Below, one piece after another: positions 45,101 through 52,104 of a stretch of 64,000 bases of DNA. Under the pieces are notes generated by a model, which ran no database searches, was not told where the DNA came from, and saw nothing but the letters and a program-made list of their open reading frames with translations. The DNA lies in assembly GCF_018332715.1 (NCBI RefSeq), contig NZ_BOQP01000048.1:17471-81470 (forward strand), given 5' to 3'. A program made the translations under genes and the position numbers. Position 1 is the stretch's first letter. Every line of letters begins with the position of its first letter. This stretch comes from Winogradskya consettensis. Lineage in GTDB: Bacteria > Actinomycetota > Actinomycetes > Mycobacteriales > Micromonosporaceae.

Positions 45101-46480
45101 GGCGGTGCCACCGCAGGAGGTGTCGTTCGTGTCGATCGCCGTCCCGTCGAGCAGTGCCCGGGTGGCGGCGACGTCACCGCGCAGTGACGGAGCGGCTGCC
45201 CAGATCAGGGCGACAGCACCGGCGACGTGCGGGGTGGCCATGGAGGTGCCGTCCCACGCCTCGTAGCTGTTGCCGGGGACCGCGGAGCGGACGGCGACGC
45301 CGGGCGCGGAGATGTCCGGCTTCACCGAGTTGTCGATCGAGGACGAGCCGCGACCGGAGAACGAGGCGATGGCGTGACCCGAGTTGTACGCGCCCACGGC
45401 GTACGAGTCGGGGTAGTCACCGGGGTTCGAGGCGGTGTTGCAGCCCGGTCCGGCGTTGCCGTTCGCGATCGCGGGGAAGATACCGGCGGCAACCCAGGCC
45501 TGGACGGTGTCCTCGTACCACAGGTCGCCGCGGCCGCCGCCCCACGAGTTGTTGACGATGTCGGGGCGCAGGTCGGGGCGCGGGTTCTGACCGTTGCTGT
45601 CGGTCGGTGCGAGGATCCACTGGCCGCCCGCGAGCAGCGAGGAGTCCGAGCAGTTGTCGCTCTCGCAGCCCTTCGCGGAGATGAACTTCGCGCCGGGCGC
45701 CACGCCGATCTGGTTGCTGCCGCCGTCGCCGCCGACCATCGTGCCGATGGTGTGCGTGCCGTGGCCGACGTTGTCACAGGGCCCGGTGCCACCGCAGGCG
45801 TTGGACGGATCGAACCAGTTGTAGTCGTTGTCGACCGAGCCGTCCGACTGCAGGCCGCGGTAGTGCGACTTGATCGCCGGGTGGGTGATGTCCACACCGG
45901 TGTCGACGCTGCCGACGACGATGCCCTCGCCCTTGTCGGTGAAGTCGTCCCACACCCGGGGAGCGCCGATGTCGGTGACGCCCCACTCGACGGCGGCGGT
46001 GCTCGCCTTCGCGGCCTTCTTGGCGACCGGTTCGATCACCTTGAACGTGCGCACCGGGTCGATGCGCTCGACGTCGGCGCGGGCCGAGATCGAGTCGAGC
46101 AGCGCCCGGTCGCCGGTGACGCGGACCGCGTTCGCGATCCAGTAGGTCGAGTAGCTCGCCTTCTTGCCGTCGAGCAGCGTACGCAGCCCCTTCTGGCTTT
46201 CCGTGGCTGTGGTCGTCAGCTCGCGGTAGACCCGGGTGGTGCGGTCCTTCTTGTCGGCGACCTTCGCAGCGGACGCGAGGTCTGCCTTGTCGCGCAGGTA
46301 CACCCAGAAGCTTGCGGTGCCGTCCTTGGCCAGAGTGGACAGCAGTTCGGAGCTGACCGCCGGTGACGGGGCAGCCGCGTGCGCGGCCGTGCCCGGCAAA
46401 CCGGTCAGGGTGATCGCGAGGGCCAGCGTGGCCCCGGCGATACTTCGTCGTCGTACGCGATTCACGCGCGGACCTGACAT
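42107..46480 (-). CDS. Large secreted subtilase with regulatory-like, MAM-like and Kelch domains
   Basis: A 1457-residue exported protease. GGAGGAAG precedes the ATG at 46480; a signal peptide ends near AAHAAAPSP. The I9-type propeptide is followed by an S8 domain with Asp in GSVDTGVDITHP (about residue 195), His in GHGTHTIGT (about 245) and Ser in GTSMATPHVAGA (about 440). After it come carboxypeptidase-regulatory-like repeats, a MAM/immune-inhibitor-A-like domain, Kelch repeats (KVYSVGGG, KLYVIGG, KVYLVGG, KVYCSGG) forming a propeller, and a final regulatory-like domain. A probable extracellular protein-degrading or processing enzyme; transcribed alone with its own terminator. Confidence 0.9.
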   Translation of the reverse strand: MSGPRVNRVRRRSIAGATLALAITLTGLPGTAAHAAAPSPAVSSELLSTLAKDGTASFWVYLRDKADLASAAKVADKKDRTTRVYRELTTTATESQKGLRTLLDGKKASYSTYWIANAVRVTGDRALLDSISARADVERIDPVRTFKVIEPVAKKAAKASTAAVEWGVTDIGAPRVWDDFTDKGEGIVVGSVDTGVDITHPAIKSHYRGLQSDGSVDNDYNWFDPSNACGGTGPCDNVGHGTHTIGTMVGGDGGSNQIGVAPGAKFISAKGCESDNCSDSSLLAGGQWILAPTDSNGQNPRPDLRPDIVNNSWGGGRGDLWYEDTVQAWVAAGIFPAIANGNAGPGCNTASNPGDYPDSYAVGAYNSGHAIASFSGRGSSSIDNSVKPDISAPGVAVRSAVPGNSYEAWDGTSMATPHVAGAVALIWAAAPSLRGDVAATRALLDGTAIDTNDTSCGGTATDNNVWGEGRLDVYNAVLDAPRGPIARASGTVTDASTGNPLADVTVTAAGRTVATGADGKYQLVFEAGTYDVTAGKYGYLSKTTSVTVAEGEVKTVNFALTPAQLVTVSGTVTDGSGHGWPLYAKVEVSGRPGAPVFTDPVTGRYSVSLPASTSYELKATPVYPGYQPTTEDVIVGTAAKTANIVVPVEAACTATGYSAAYGTPALTESFGGTGTPAGWSVVNRTDGGGWGFTDIGNRGNKTGGTGGFAIIDSDKLGSGKAQDSDLISPPINLSEQTAPFVRFKSDFYALSSPADIDVTIDGGTTWTNVWHQTASRRGPANEEVSLAPAAGAAAAQVRFRYAGSYSWWWQIDDVEVVNRACTPIPGGLVVGNTTDSNTGLALNGVTVTSDDAPADKGVSAATPADTNLADGFYWLFSTATGSHPFTASKAPYQSLTKTVAVTANGVKRADYALKAGRLTVTPTEIQSFQTYGTTRSTTVTVTNTGNAATTVDVLERPKGFEALKTKGTAGTTVQMKGLSTAMTGPSFAATNPKAVTQAADSWTALPNYPTAIYDNAAATIDGKVYSVGGGSTTGTEKKAFVYADGAWTTLPDLPSARSKPVAAAVDGKLYVIGGWGPGGTPVNTVDVFDPAAGTWSTPATTNPKPASAAGSAIIDGKVYLVGGCLDANCASTADVVVFDAASGSFSTTTSYPNKTSFIGCGALGGKVYCSGGYDGTASTKATKVLDPTSGAWTAVADAPVDLWGGQVSAAGGLLVLAGGVANGSSGVTSQTIGYDPAADSWSTLPAMASPRYRGAGACGFYRIGGSVTPFEGNADSALLDGLGECDAEGDVTWLTEDPATFELAPGKSKSVKVTLTATAAAGVAQPGEFTAQLGLRAATPYPVPNVDVEMNVSPPASWGKIQGTVTGVSCNGTSTPLKATIRLNGTTSYTLIADASGHYQWWLPKGTYQTIIAKDGWIPEVQSSKVSAGFVLTADFTLDPVISCALRDQVATRKGTL

Positions 46481-46783
46481 GGTTCTTCCTCCCCCAGTAC
46501 TGCCGCGCCCGGTGGTGTCCGGGCCCGGCCTGACGATCGCCGGGGATAGCCGGCACCGTCCGGACACTGTGGGTCGTGCACGCGCCTACAGCGCGTGCAT
46601 CCGCAGGTGTCGATGCAATGCTGCGGCCGGACAGTGGTGCTGATCAATGGCATCTCTCGGCCAAGACCCGGGCAGGGGATGGGCTAAACCATTGCGGTGC
46701 TGTGAATTCTCTGTGTGCAGATGTTGACCGACACCTATGCGACAGCGTTTGCTGGTGACAGCCGAAGATCCCGGAGGAAGCCC
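46481..46783. other. Divergent promoter region, no gene
   Basis: 303 bases between the subtilase and a regulator. Besides the 9-bp inverted repeat at 46577-46599, CCGGACA words recur near 46560 and 46625. No convincing ORF. Confidence 0.5.
46577..46599. promoter_or_regulatory. Perfect 9-bp inverted repeat, candidate operator
   Basis: TGCACGCGC and GCGCGTGCA with a CTACA spacer, in the divergent region between the secreted subtilase and the winged-helix regulator. Confidence 0.6.
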
Positions 46784-47296
46784 GTGTTGGGTCGATCCAG
46801 CGTGCCGTTGGTGGTCTGCGTCTCCCCGGACCGCCAGGTCCGTGAAAACCTTGTCCGTCGCCTCGACGATCTCGGAGCCGTCCTGATGTGTGCCGACATC
46901 GGCGAGCTGCGTGCCATGCTCGCGGGGACCCTCCCCGCCGAGCCCGAATTTCCCGACGAGATTCCCGCCCGGAGCCCGAGCGAGAAGGTCAGTTTCGGGG
47001 ACCTCGTCGTCGACGTGGTCCAGCATCAGGTCGCCTGGCGGGGCCACGCCCTCGACCTCACCCGCCTGGAACATCGCCTGCTCACGAGGCTCGCGTCGCC
47101 ACCGGTGGAGGTGTGGCCGTACGAGCGTCTCTTCGCCGCCGTCTGGGACAGCGCCTACCTGGGCGACACGTCCATCCTGCACTCGGCCGTGAAGCGGCTG
47201 CGGCAGAAACTACGTGCCCTGGACGGCGGGCCGGTCGTGGAAACGGTCCGGGGCATCGGCTACCGCCTCAAGCTGACGGTGATCCCTGCAGCTTAG
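46784..47296 (+). CDS. Orphan OmpR-type winged-helix regulator with vestigial receiver
   Basis: A 170-residue protein. I start at GTG 46784 because GGAGGAAG is 6 bases ahead; GTG 46715 is an alternative. The C-terminal 95 residues form an OmpR/PhoB-type winged helix (LDLTRLEHRLLTRLA, AVKRLRQKLRAL, VETVRGIGYRL). The N-terminal 45 residues look like the first strand and helix of a receiver (VVCVSPDRQVRENLVRRL), but the phosphorylated Asp and the rest are gone. No histidine kinase is adjacent. It faces the secreted subtilase gene and may regulate it. Confidence 0.8.
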   Translation: MLGRSSVPLVVCVSPDRQVRENLVRRLDDLGAVLMCADIGELRAMLAGTLPAEPEFPDEIPARSPSEKVSFGDLVVDVVQHQVAWRGHALDLTRLEHRLLTRLASPPVEVWPYERLFAAVWDSAYLGDTSILHSAVKRLRQKLRALDGGPVVETVRGIGYRLKLTVIPAA

Positions 47297-47313
47297 AAAG
47301 TGGGACAACGTTG

Positions 47314-47898
47314 TCAGGGACGCCGCCGGGCGTATTCGGCCCGCGCGGCGTCCAGGCTCAGGCTGCCGTTCGGGCCACCCATGACGACGGCACTGTTGTG
47401 GTCGTCCTGCCCGTCGTCCTCCCACCAGCACTCCCGGCAGATCTGGAACTGACCGCGTTCCGCCAGCGTCGCGTGGCCGCAGCAAGGGCAGGCGTAACGG
47501 TCGGCATCCGGGTCCGGAACCGGCTCCGGCCCGATCCGCCACTGCCATGGGCCACCCTCGCCGATCCTGCCGGTGAACCGCAACAGGATGCTCGTGGGGT
47601 GCTTCCGCGGCACCAGGGTCTCGGGGGCGAGGCGCAGCAGGACCAGACGGCTGATCCAGGCGGGCGGGCGCCAGCCCACCCCCAGACCCTGAGTGATGTC
47701 GTACGTATGGAGCAGCATCTCCGCCACGGCAAGCTCGGCGACCTCGGGGGTCTCGGCCAGCACCTCACCGAGATGGGTCAGTGTCTCCCGGCACGTCCAG
47801 TCGAGGGTGCCGGCCGGGGCGGACCAGTCACGATCGGCCAGCGGTTCGAGCGCCCCGATCGTCATCCGGGCGGCGCGCTGCAGGTCGTCGGCTTTCAC
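47314..47898 (-). CDS. DinB/MDMPI-like protein fused to CPCC cysteine-rich domain
   Basis: A 194-residue protein. Residues 1 to about 120 resemble the DinB-like mycothiol-dependent maleylpyruvate isomerase family (LDWTCRETLTHLGEVLAE ... LLHTYDITQGLG), but about 60 residues are missing between the first and second motifs. The last 65 residues form a CPCC domain (YACPCCGHATL, ICRECWWEDDGQDD, GGPNGSLSLDAARAEY), usually a separate protein. GTG 47898 is the likely start. The fused metal sites may bind zinc; the function is unknown. Confidence 0.78.
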   Translation of the reverse strand: MKADDLQRAARMTIGALEPLADRDWSAPAGTLDWTCRETLTHLGEVLAETPEVAELAVAEMLLHTYDITQGLGVGWRPPAWISRLVLLRLAPETLVPRKHPTSILLRFTGRIGEGGPWQWRIGPEPVPDPDADRYACPCCGHATLAERGQFQICRECWWEDDGQDDHNSAVVMGGPNGSLSLDAARAEYARRRP

Positions 47899-47998
47899 AT
47901 CGGGAATTGTGGCACCTGGCACAAATAGGGGAGAACAACGATCCGCGGCCTTCCTAGCGTGGGAACAGTACGAGTTGATCAACGCTGAGGAGACCACG

Positions 47999-48658
47999 AT
48001 GCGCAACGTCAAGCGCGCGATGCTGCTGGTGACCGGCGCCGCGGGGCTGGTCCTGTCCGCCGCCTGCGCGAGCACGACTCCGACGGCAGCACCGGCCGCG
48101 GCGCCCACCACCGCGCCCCCGGCCGCCGAAGGCACCGGGAGCGGTGGGAGCACCGGAAGCACGGGAAGCACCGGAAGCACGCCCACCGCCACGAACAAGA
48201 CCGGCAATGCGAGCGGTGGCGGCACCACGCGATGTCACACCGGGGATCTGAAGGTCAGTGACAAAGGCGACAAGGGCGGCGGCTCGGCCGGGCACCACAG
48301 TGAGTTCCTGGTCTTCGAGAACACGTCGGGCAGCACGTGCACGCTGGAGGGCTACCCGGGCGTCTCGTTCGTCACCGGCGACTCGGGCGAGCAGGTCGGC
48401 AAGGCGTTCAACCGCGCACCCGCCGACTCGCCCTCGATCACGTTGAAGGCCGGTGCCAGCGCGCACGCCACCATCGAGATCGCCAACCCCGAGGCCGCCG
48501 CGCCCGAGGACTGCAAGGTCAAGGATGTGCGCGGTTACCGCGTCTACCCGCCGGACGAGACCGCGTCGATCTTCGTCAGCCACCCGCAGACGGCCTGCTC
48601 CGCCGGGGACTACGCGATCGGCACGGTCAAGGCCCTCGCCACGGGAACAACCGACTAG
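47999..48658 (+). CDS. DUF4232 lipoprotein
   Basis: A 219-residue lipoprotein with GGAG ahead of the ATG and a lipobox LSAAC (Cys about 23). A Ser/Thr/Gly/Pro linker with GST repeats follows, then a DUF4232 domain (about 80-219) with ENTSGSTCTLEGYPGVSF and four Cys likely in disulfides. Probably anchored outside the membrane. The role of DUF4232 is unknown. Confidence 0.88.
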   Translation: MRNVKRAMLLVTGAAGLVLSAACASTTPTAAPAAAPTTAPPAAEGTGSGGSTGSTGSTGSTPTATNKTGNASGGGTTRCHTGDLKVSDKGDKGGGSAGHHSEFLVFENTSGSTCTLEGYPGVSFVTGDSGEQVGKAFNRAPADSPSITLKAGASAHATIEIANPEAAAPEDCKVKDVRGYRVYPPDETASIFVSHPQTACSAGDYAIGTVKALATGTTD

Positions 48659-48724
48659 TAGCGTCCCGAGTCTTTGATTCGTTTGAAGTGGGTGGCGAGG
48701 GGGCTTGGCGCTAGCCATAGGCAC

Positions 48725-48811
48725 GAAGTTGCATCGAAACCCGCGATGCCGCAACCTTCTGCGGCGTCAAGTGTCAAGCGCGGGCCAATCATGTCTGACG
48801 ACGAAACATAT
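48725..48811 (+). repeat. Dispersed intergenic element, copy A
   Basis: Related to 63477-63563 in the opposite orientation. Over 48746-48811 the two align without gaps at 45 of 66 bases, with blocks ATGCCGCAAC, CAATCA-GTCTGA and ACATAT conserved; GAAGTTGCATCGA upstream also matches at the same offset. Confidence 0.75.
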
Positions 48812-48844
48812 GTTCTGCTGTCAGACACGATTGCCCGGACTTGA
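48774..48844. repeat. 71-bp imperfect dyad
   Basis: Arms 48774-48799 and 48820-48844 match at about 22 of 26 positions with one gap (both contain TGTCTGAC / GTCAGACA), centred on ACATATGT at 48806-48813. It overlaps the dispersed element. Confidence 0.8.
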
Positions 48845-48997
48845 TGAGTAGCACCGCACAAAGTTGTCGCCTCCAGGCGCACAGCGCAACAACTCACCGC
48901 GCAGCCGGGCAGCCGTTAGTGTGTCAATGCGGAGTGTCACGTCCAGGCCGGTCGAGGACTGTGTTGCCGTCCATGGTGGAACGCCAAGAAATTTCTG

Positions 48998-50260
48998 TCA
49001 CCCTCGCCACCTGACCGCAGAGGAAGCCTTGGAAACCGCGGCGCGGCGGGCGATGGCGGCGAGGCCGGTTGCGGAGGCGAGGAACATTGCCGCGAGGATC
49101 AGCCAGCCGGGCGTGCCGAGGTCGATGGCGGTCAGGGTGACGACCGCCGGGGCGACCATCGCGCCGAGGGCGTACCCGGTGCCGTAGATGCCCTGGTAGG
49201 CGCCGATGCGGTCCGGCGGGGCGAGTTCGAAGCTGAGGTTCCAGCCGGCCGCGCTCGACAGGATCTCCGCGAAGGCCTGCAGGACCGCCGCGGCGAGCAG
49301 GGCCACGGTCGCGAGCAGGGGTGAACCCCAGCCCGCGGCGGCGAAGACCACGCACGCGGCGGCCATCAGCCACCCGGCGCGGGACATCGCCCGTCCCGCG
49401 CCGCGCAGGTCGCCGGTTCCGCGGCTCAGGCGCACCTGCAGGGCGATGACGAGACCGGTGTTGACGAGCAGCAGCGCCGAGACGAGCACGTCCGGGGCGC
49501 GCGTGTGACCGACGACCCACAGCGGGACGCCCACCTCGGCCAGGCCGAACTGGATCCCGAAGACGCCGCTCAGCGCCGTGACGCCGAGGAAGCGCAGGTC
49601 CCGGTACGGCGACGGCCCCGGTGGGGGCGGCGAGGCAGCCGTACGGGCCCGGGCGTCGACTCGCGCCGCCGGCAGCCCGAGGAGCAGGACCGACGACACG
49701 AGGTAGAACGCGCCGCCCGCCGCCAGCGTGATCCGGTACGCGGTGCCCGTACCGATGGCCAGCGGGATGGCCGCGACAGCCGTGCCCGCGGAGATCCCGA
49801 TGTTCGTCACCGTCCGCATGGTCGCCCGGATCCGCACCCGTTCCTCGCCGGGGAAGGCGCGGCCCACCGCCGCGGACCGCACCGAGGAGCCACCCTGCTG
49901 GACCAGCGTCACGATCGAGGCCACCACCACGAGCGACACCACATCGTGGACCACGACGTACGCGGCGACCGCGAGCCCCTGCACGACGTGCAGCACCACG
50001 AGCATCATCCGGGAGCTCCAGCGGTCGGCGAGGTGCCCGAACGCGAGGGAGCTGACGACACCGACGCCGCCGGCGATCGTCAGCCCGAGACCGACCGCCA
50101 CGGCGGGAACGCCCACGATCGTGGTGAGGTACAGCGAGGTCAGGGTGAAGAACGCCCCGCGCCCGACGGTGTCGACGAGGGTGACGGTGAGCAGGCGCCG
50201 CAGAACGGCATCGTCGCGGAGGAGAACGCGGAGCGGGACGGGGGCTTCGGCAACAGGCAC
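48998..50260 (-). CDS. MFS transporter
   Basis: A 420-residue protein with twelve predicted membrane helices and the MFS loop motif FGHLADRWSSRMM after helix 2. It starts at GTG 50260; GCATAAC upstream suggests a leaderless transcript. Probably a drug or small-molecule exporter. It is divergent from an ArsR-like regulator across 55 bases, a standard arrangement for regulated efflux. Confidence 0.9.
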   Translation of the reverse strand: MPVAEAPVPLRVLLRDDAVLRRLLTVTLVDTVGRGAFFTLTSLYLTTIVGVPAVAVGLGLTIAGGVGVVSSLAFGHLADRWSSRMMLVVLHVVQGLAVAAYVVVHDVVSLVVVASIVTLVQQGGSSVRSAAVGRAFPGEERVRIRATMRTVTNIGISAGTAVAAIPLAIGTGTAYRITLAAGGAFYLVSSVLLLGLPAARVDARARTAASPPPPGPSPYRDLRFLGVTALSGVFGIQFGLAEVGVPLWVVGHTRAPDVLVSALLLVNTGLVIALQVRLSRGTGDLRGAGRAMSRAGWLMAAACVVFAAAGWGSPLLATVALLAAAVLQAFAEILSSAAGWNLSFELAPPDRIGAYQGIYGTGYALGAMVAPAVVTLTAIDLGTPGWLILAAMFLASATGLAAIARRAAVSKASSAVRWRG

Positions 50261-50315
50261 CCGTCGGTTATGCCAACATACGGTGCCACGGCCAACAGAT
50301 TTAGGATATGGCTTC

Positions 50316-51269
50316 ATGATTCGGTACGAGCTGGAGTCCGCGGACGTCTCCGCCGTCCGCTTCGGCATCTCGCCGCTGGGCGAGGTCAGCCTCGGGCTCC
50401 GCGCGCTGCGTGTCCCGGACGCGTTCCCCCTGCAGCGCCCCTGGCTCGACCGCATCGCCCCGGTGCGGCCGCTGCTCGACACCGAGGTGCTGCTCGGGCT
50501 CGTCAACGACCGGCGCTGGGTCGCCGACTTCACCAACCCGCGGCCCGGGTCACCGCTCACCGACTTCGGCCAGGAGATCGCCGAACTCGCCCGGATCACC
50601 CCGGAACGGCTCCGCGGCGATCTCGTGCACGTCCACGGCGAAGTCCCCCCGGTGTTCGACGGGCCGCACGGCGAGGTGGTCGCCCGCCTGGTCGCGGCGC
50701 TGACCCAGGCGTGGGAGCTGTGCTTCGTGCCGTACTGGAAACGCATGCGGGCTGTGCTGGAGGCCGACATCACCTACCGGGGACGGGTCGCGGCGCAGGC
50801 CGGGATCGGCACGATGCTGGGTGGCCTCTCCAGCTCGATCAGCTTCGACGGCCGCAACATCGACATCCGGCTGGCGAGCCCGATCGCGCGGGTCCGCCCG
50901 ATCCGCGGCGAGGGCGTGACTCTCGTACCGTCCATGTTCGTCGGGCGGTCCTCCACCCCGGCGGACGAGAATCTCCCCCCGGTGATCGTCTACCCGGCGC
51001 GCGGGCAGGGCGCGATGTGGTCCACGGCGGACCGGCCCGACACCGGCGCCATCCGCGACCTGCTGGGCAGCACCCGCGCGACCCTGCTCGCGGCGCTGGG
51101 CGAGCCCGCCTCCTCGACCGACCTGGCGCTCCGGCTCGGCGTCACCCCGTCCGCCGTCAACCAGCACCTGCGGGTCCTCCAACGCGGAGGGCTGCTCAAC
51201 AGCGCCCGGTACGGACGGAGCATCCTGTACTACCGCAGTGATCTCGGCGAATCCCTTGCCGGGAACTGA
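50316..51269 (+). CDS. DUF5937 / ArsR-type transcriptional regulator
   Basis: A 317-residue protein. A roughly 230-residue N-terminal DUF5937 domain (VRFGISPLGEVSLGLRAL) is followed by an ArsR-like winged helix (STDLALRLGVTPSAVNQHLRVL, GLLNSARYGRSILYYRS). TAGGAT is close to the ATG at 50316. It very likely regulates the divergent MFS transporter. No metal-binding Cys are seen, so the signal is probably organic. Confidence 0.9.
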   Translation: MIRYELESADVSAVRFGISPLGEVSLGLRALRVPDAFPLQRPWLDRIAPVRPLLDTEVLLGLVNDRRWVADFTNPRPGSPLTDFGQEIAELARITPERLRGDLVHVHGEVPPVFDGPHGEVVARLVAALTQAWELCFVPYWKRMRAVLEADITYRGRVAAQAGIGTMLGGLSSSISFDGRNIDIRLASPIARVRPIRGEGVTLVPSMFVGRSSTPADENLPPVIVYPARGQGAMWSTADRPDTGAIRDLLGSTRATLLAALGEPASSTDLALRLGVTPSAVNQHLRVLQRGGLLNSARYGRSILYYRSDLGESLAGN

Positions 51270-51300
51270 GCCCTCCCGGGCAGAGCAGAGAGCAGGTCCG

Positions 51301-52098
51301 ATGACACGTACGGCGCTGGTGACGGGTGCTTCGTCCGGTATCGGGAAGGCGACCGCGGCCGCCCTGATGGAACGCGGTTACCGGGTCATCGGGACGAGCA
51401 GGTCACCCGGGCGGATCACGGACCCGGTCGCGGGGGTCGACTACGTCGCGCTCGATCTCGCGGACCCGGCTTCGGTCGAGGGGATGGCGGCGCAACTGGG
51501 CGCGGTCGACGTACTGATCAACAACGCCGGCGAGAGCCAGAGCGGACCGCTGGAGGAACTCCCGGCGGAGGCGGTGGAAAGGCTCTTCCGCGTCAACGTC
51601 TTCGGGGCGCTGCGGCTCACCCAGCTCGCCCTGCCCGGCATGCGGGAGCGCGGCTACGGCCGGGTGATCATGGTCGGGTCGATGCTGGCGTCGTTCCCGC
51701 TCGCCTACCGGTCGTCCTACGTGGCCTCGAAGGCGGCGCTGAAGGGTTTCGCCGACGCCGGCCGCCAGGAGCTCTCGCCGTTCGGGGTCTGGCTGACCAC
51801 TGTCGAGCCGGGCTCCATCGCCACCGGCATCAGTGACCGCCGCACCAAGTACGTCGCCGCGGACTCCCCGCACCAGGACGACTTCGAGACGATGCTGGCC
51901 GCCCTCGACCGCAACGAACGCGCGGGCATCACCGCCGGACGCGTCGCCGCCACCATCGTCAAGGCGGTCGAGGCGAACCCGCCGAAGCCGCTCTATGCGG
52001 TGGGCAGCAACGCTCCGCTGGTCTTCGGCCTGCGCCGTATCGTCCCCGCCACCCTGGTCGAGAAGCTGACCCACCGCCGGCACAACCTCAAGCGCTGA
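51301..52098 (+). CDS. SDR family oxidoreductase
   Basis: A 265-residue classical SDR: TGASSGIGKATA cofactor motif, NNAG, Ser of VGSMLAS and YVASK active site are intact. The C-terminal substrate region resembles enzymes acting on hydrophobic alcohols or ketones. It lies 31 bases after the ArsR-type regulator and may be cotranscribed with it. Confidence 0.92.
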   Translation: MTRTALVTGASSGIGKATAAALMERGYRVIGTSRSPGRITDPVAGVDYVALDLADPASVEGMAAQLGAVDVLINNAGESQSGPLEELPAEAVERLFRVNVFGALRLTQLALPGMRERGYGRVIMVGSMLASFPLAYRSSYVASKAALKGFADAGRQELSPFGVWLTTVEPGSIATGISDRRTKYVAADSPHQDDFETMLAALDRNERAGITAGRVAATIVKAVEANPPKPLYAVGSNAPLVFGLRRIVPATLVEKLTHRRHNLKR

Positions 52099-52104
52099 CC
52101 GCGA

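Larger units (their letters stand above)
48659..48997. other. Convergent intergenic region holding a large dyad, no gene
   Basis: 339 bases between the ends of a plus-strand lipoprotein gene and a minus-strand MFS gene. It contains the dispersed element and dyad described separately and no ORF that I trust. Confidence 0.6.
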
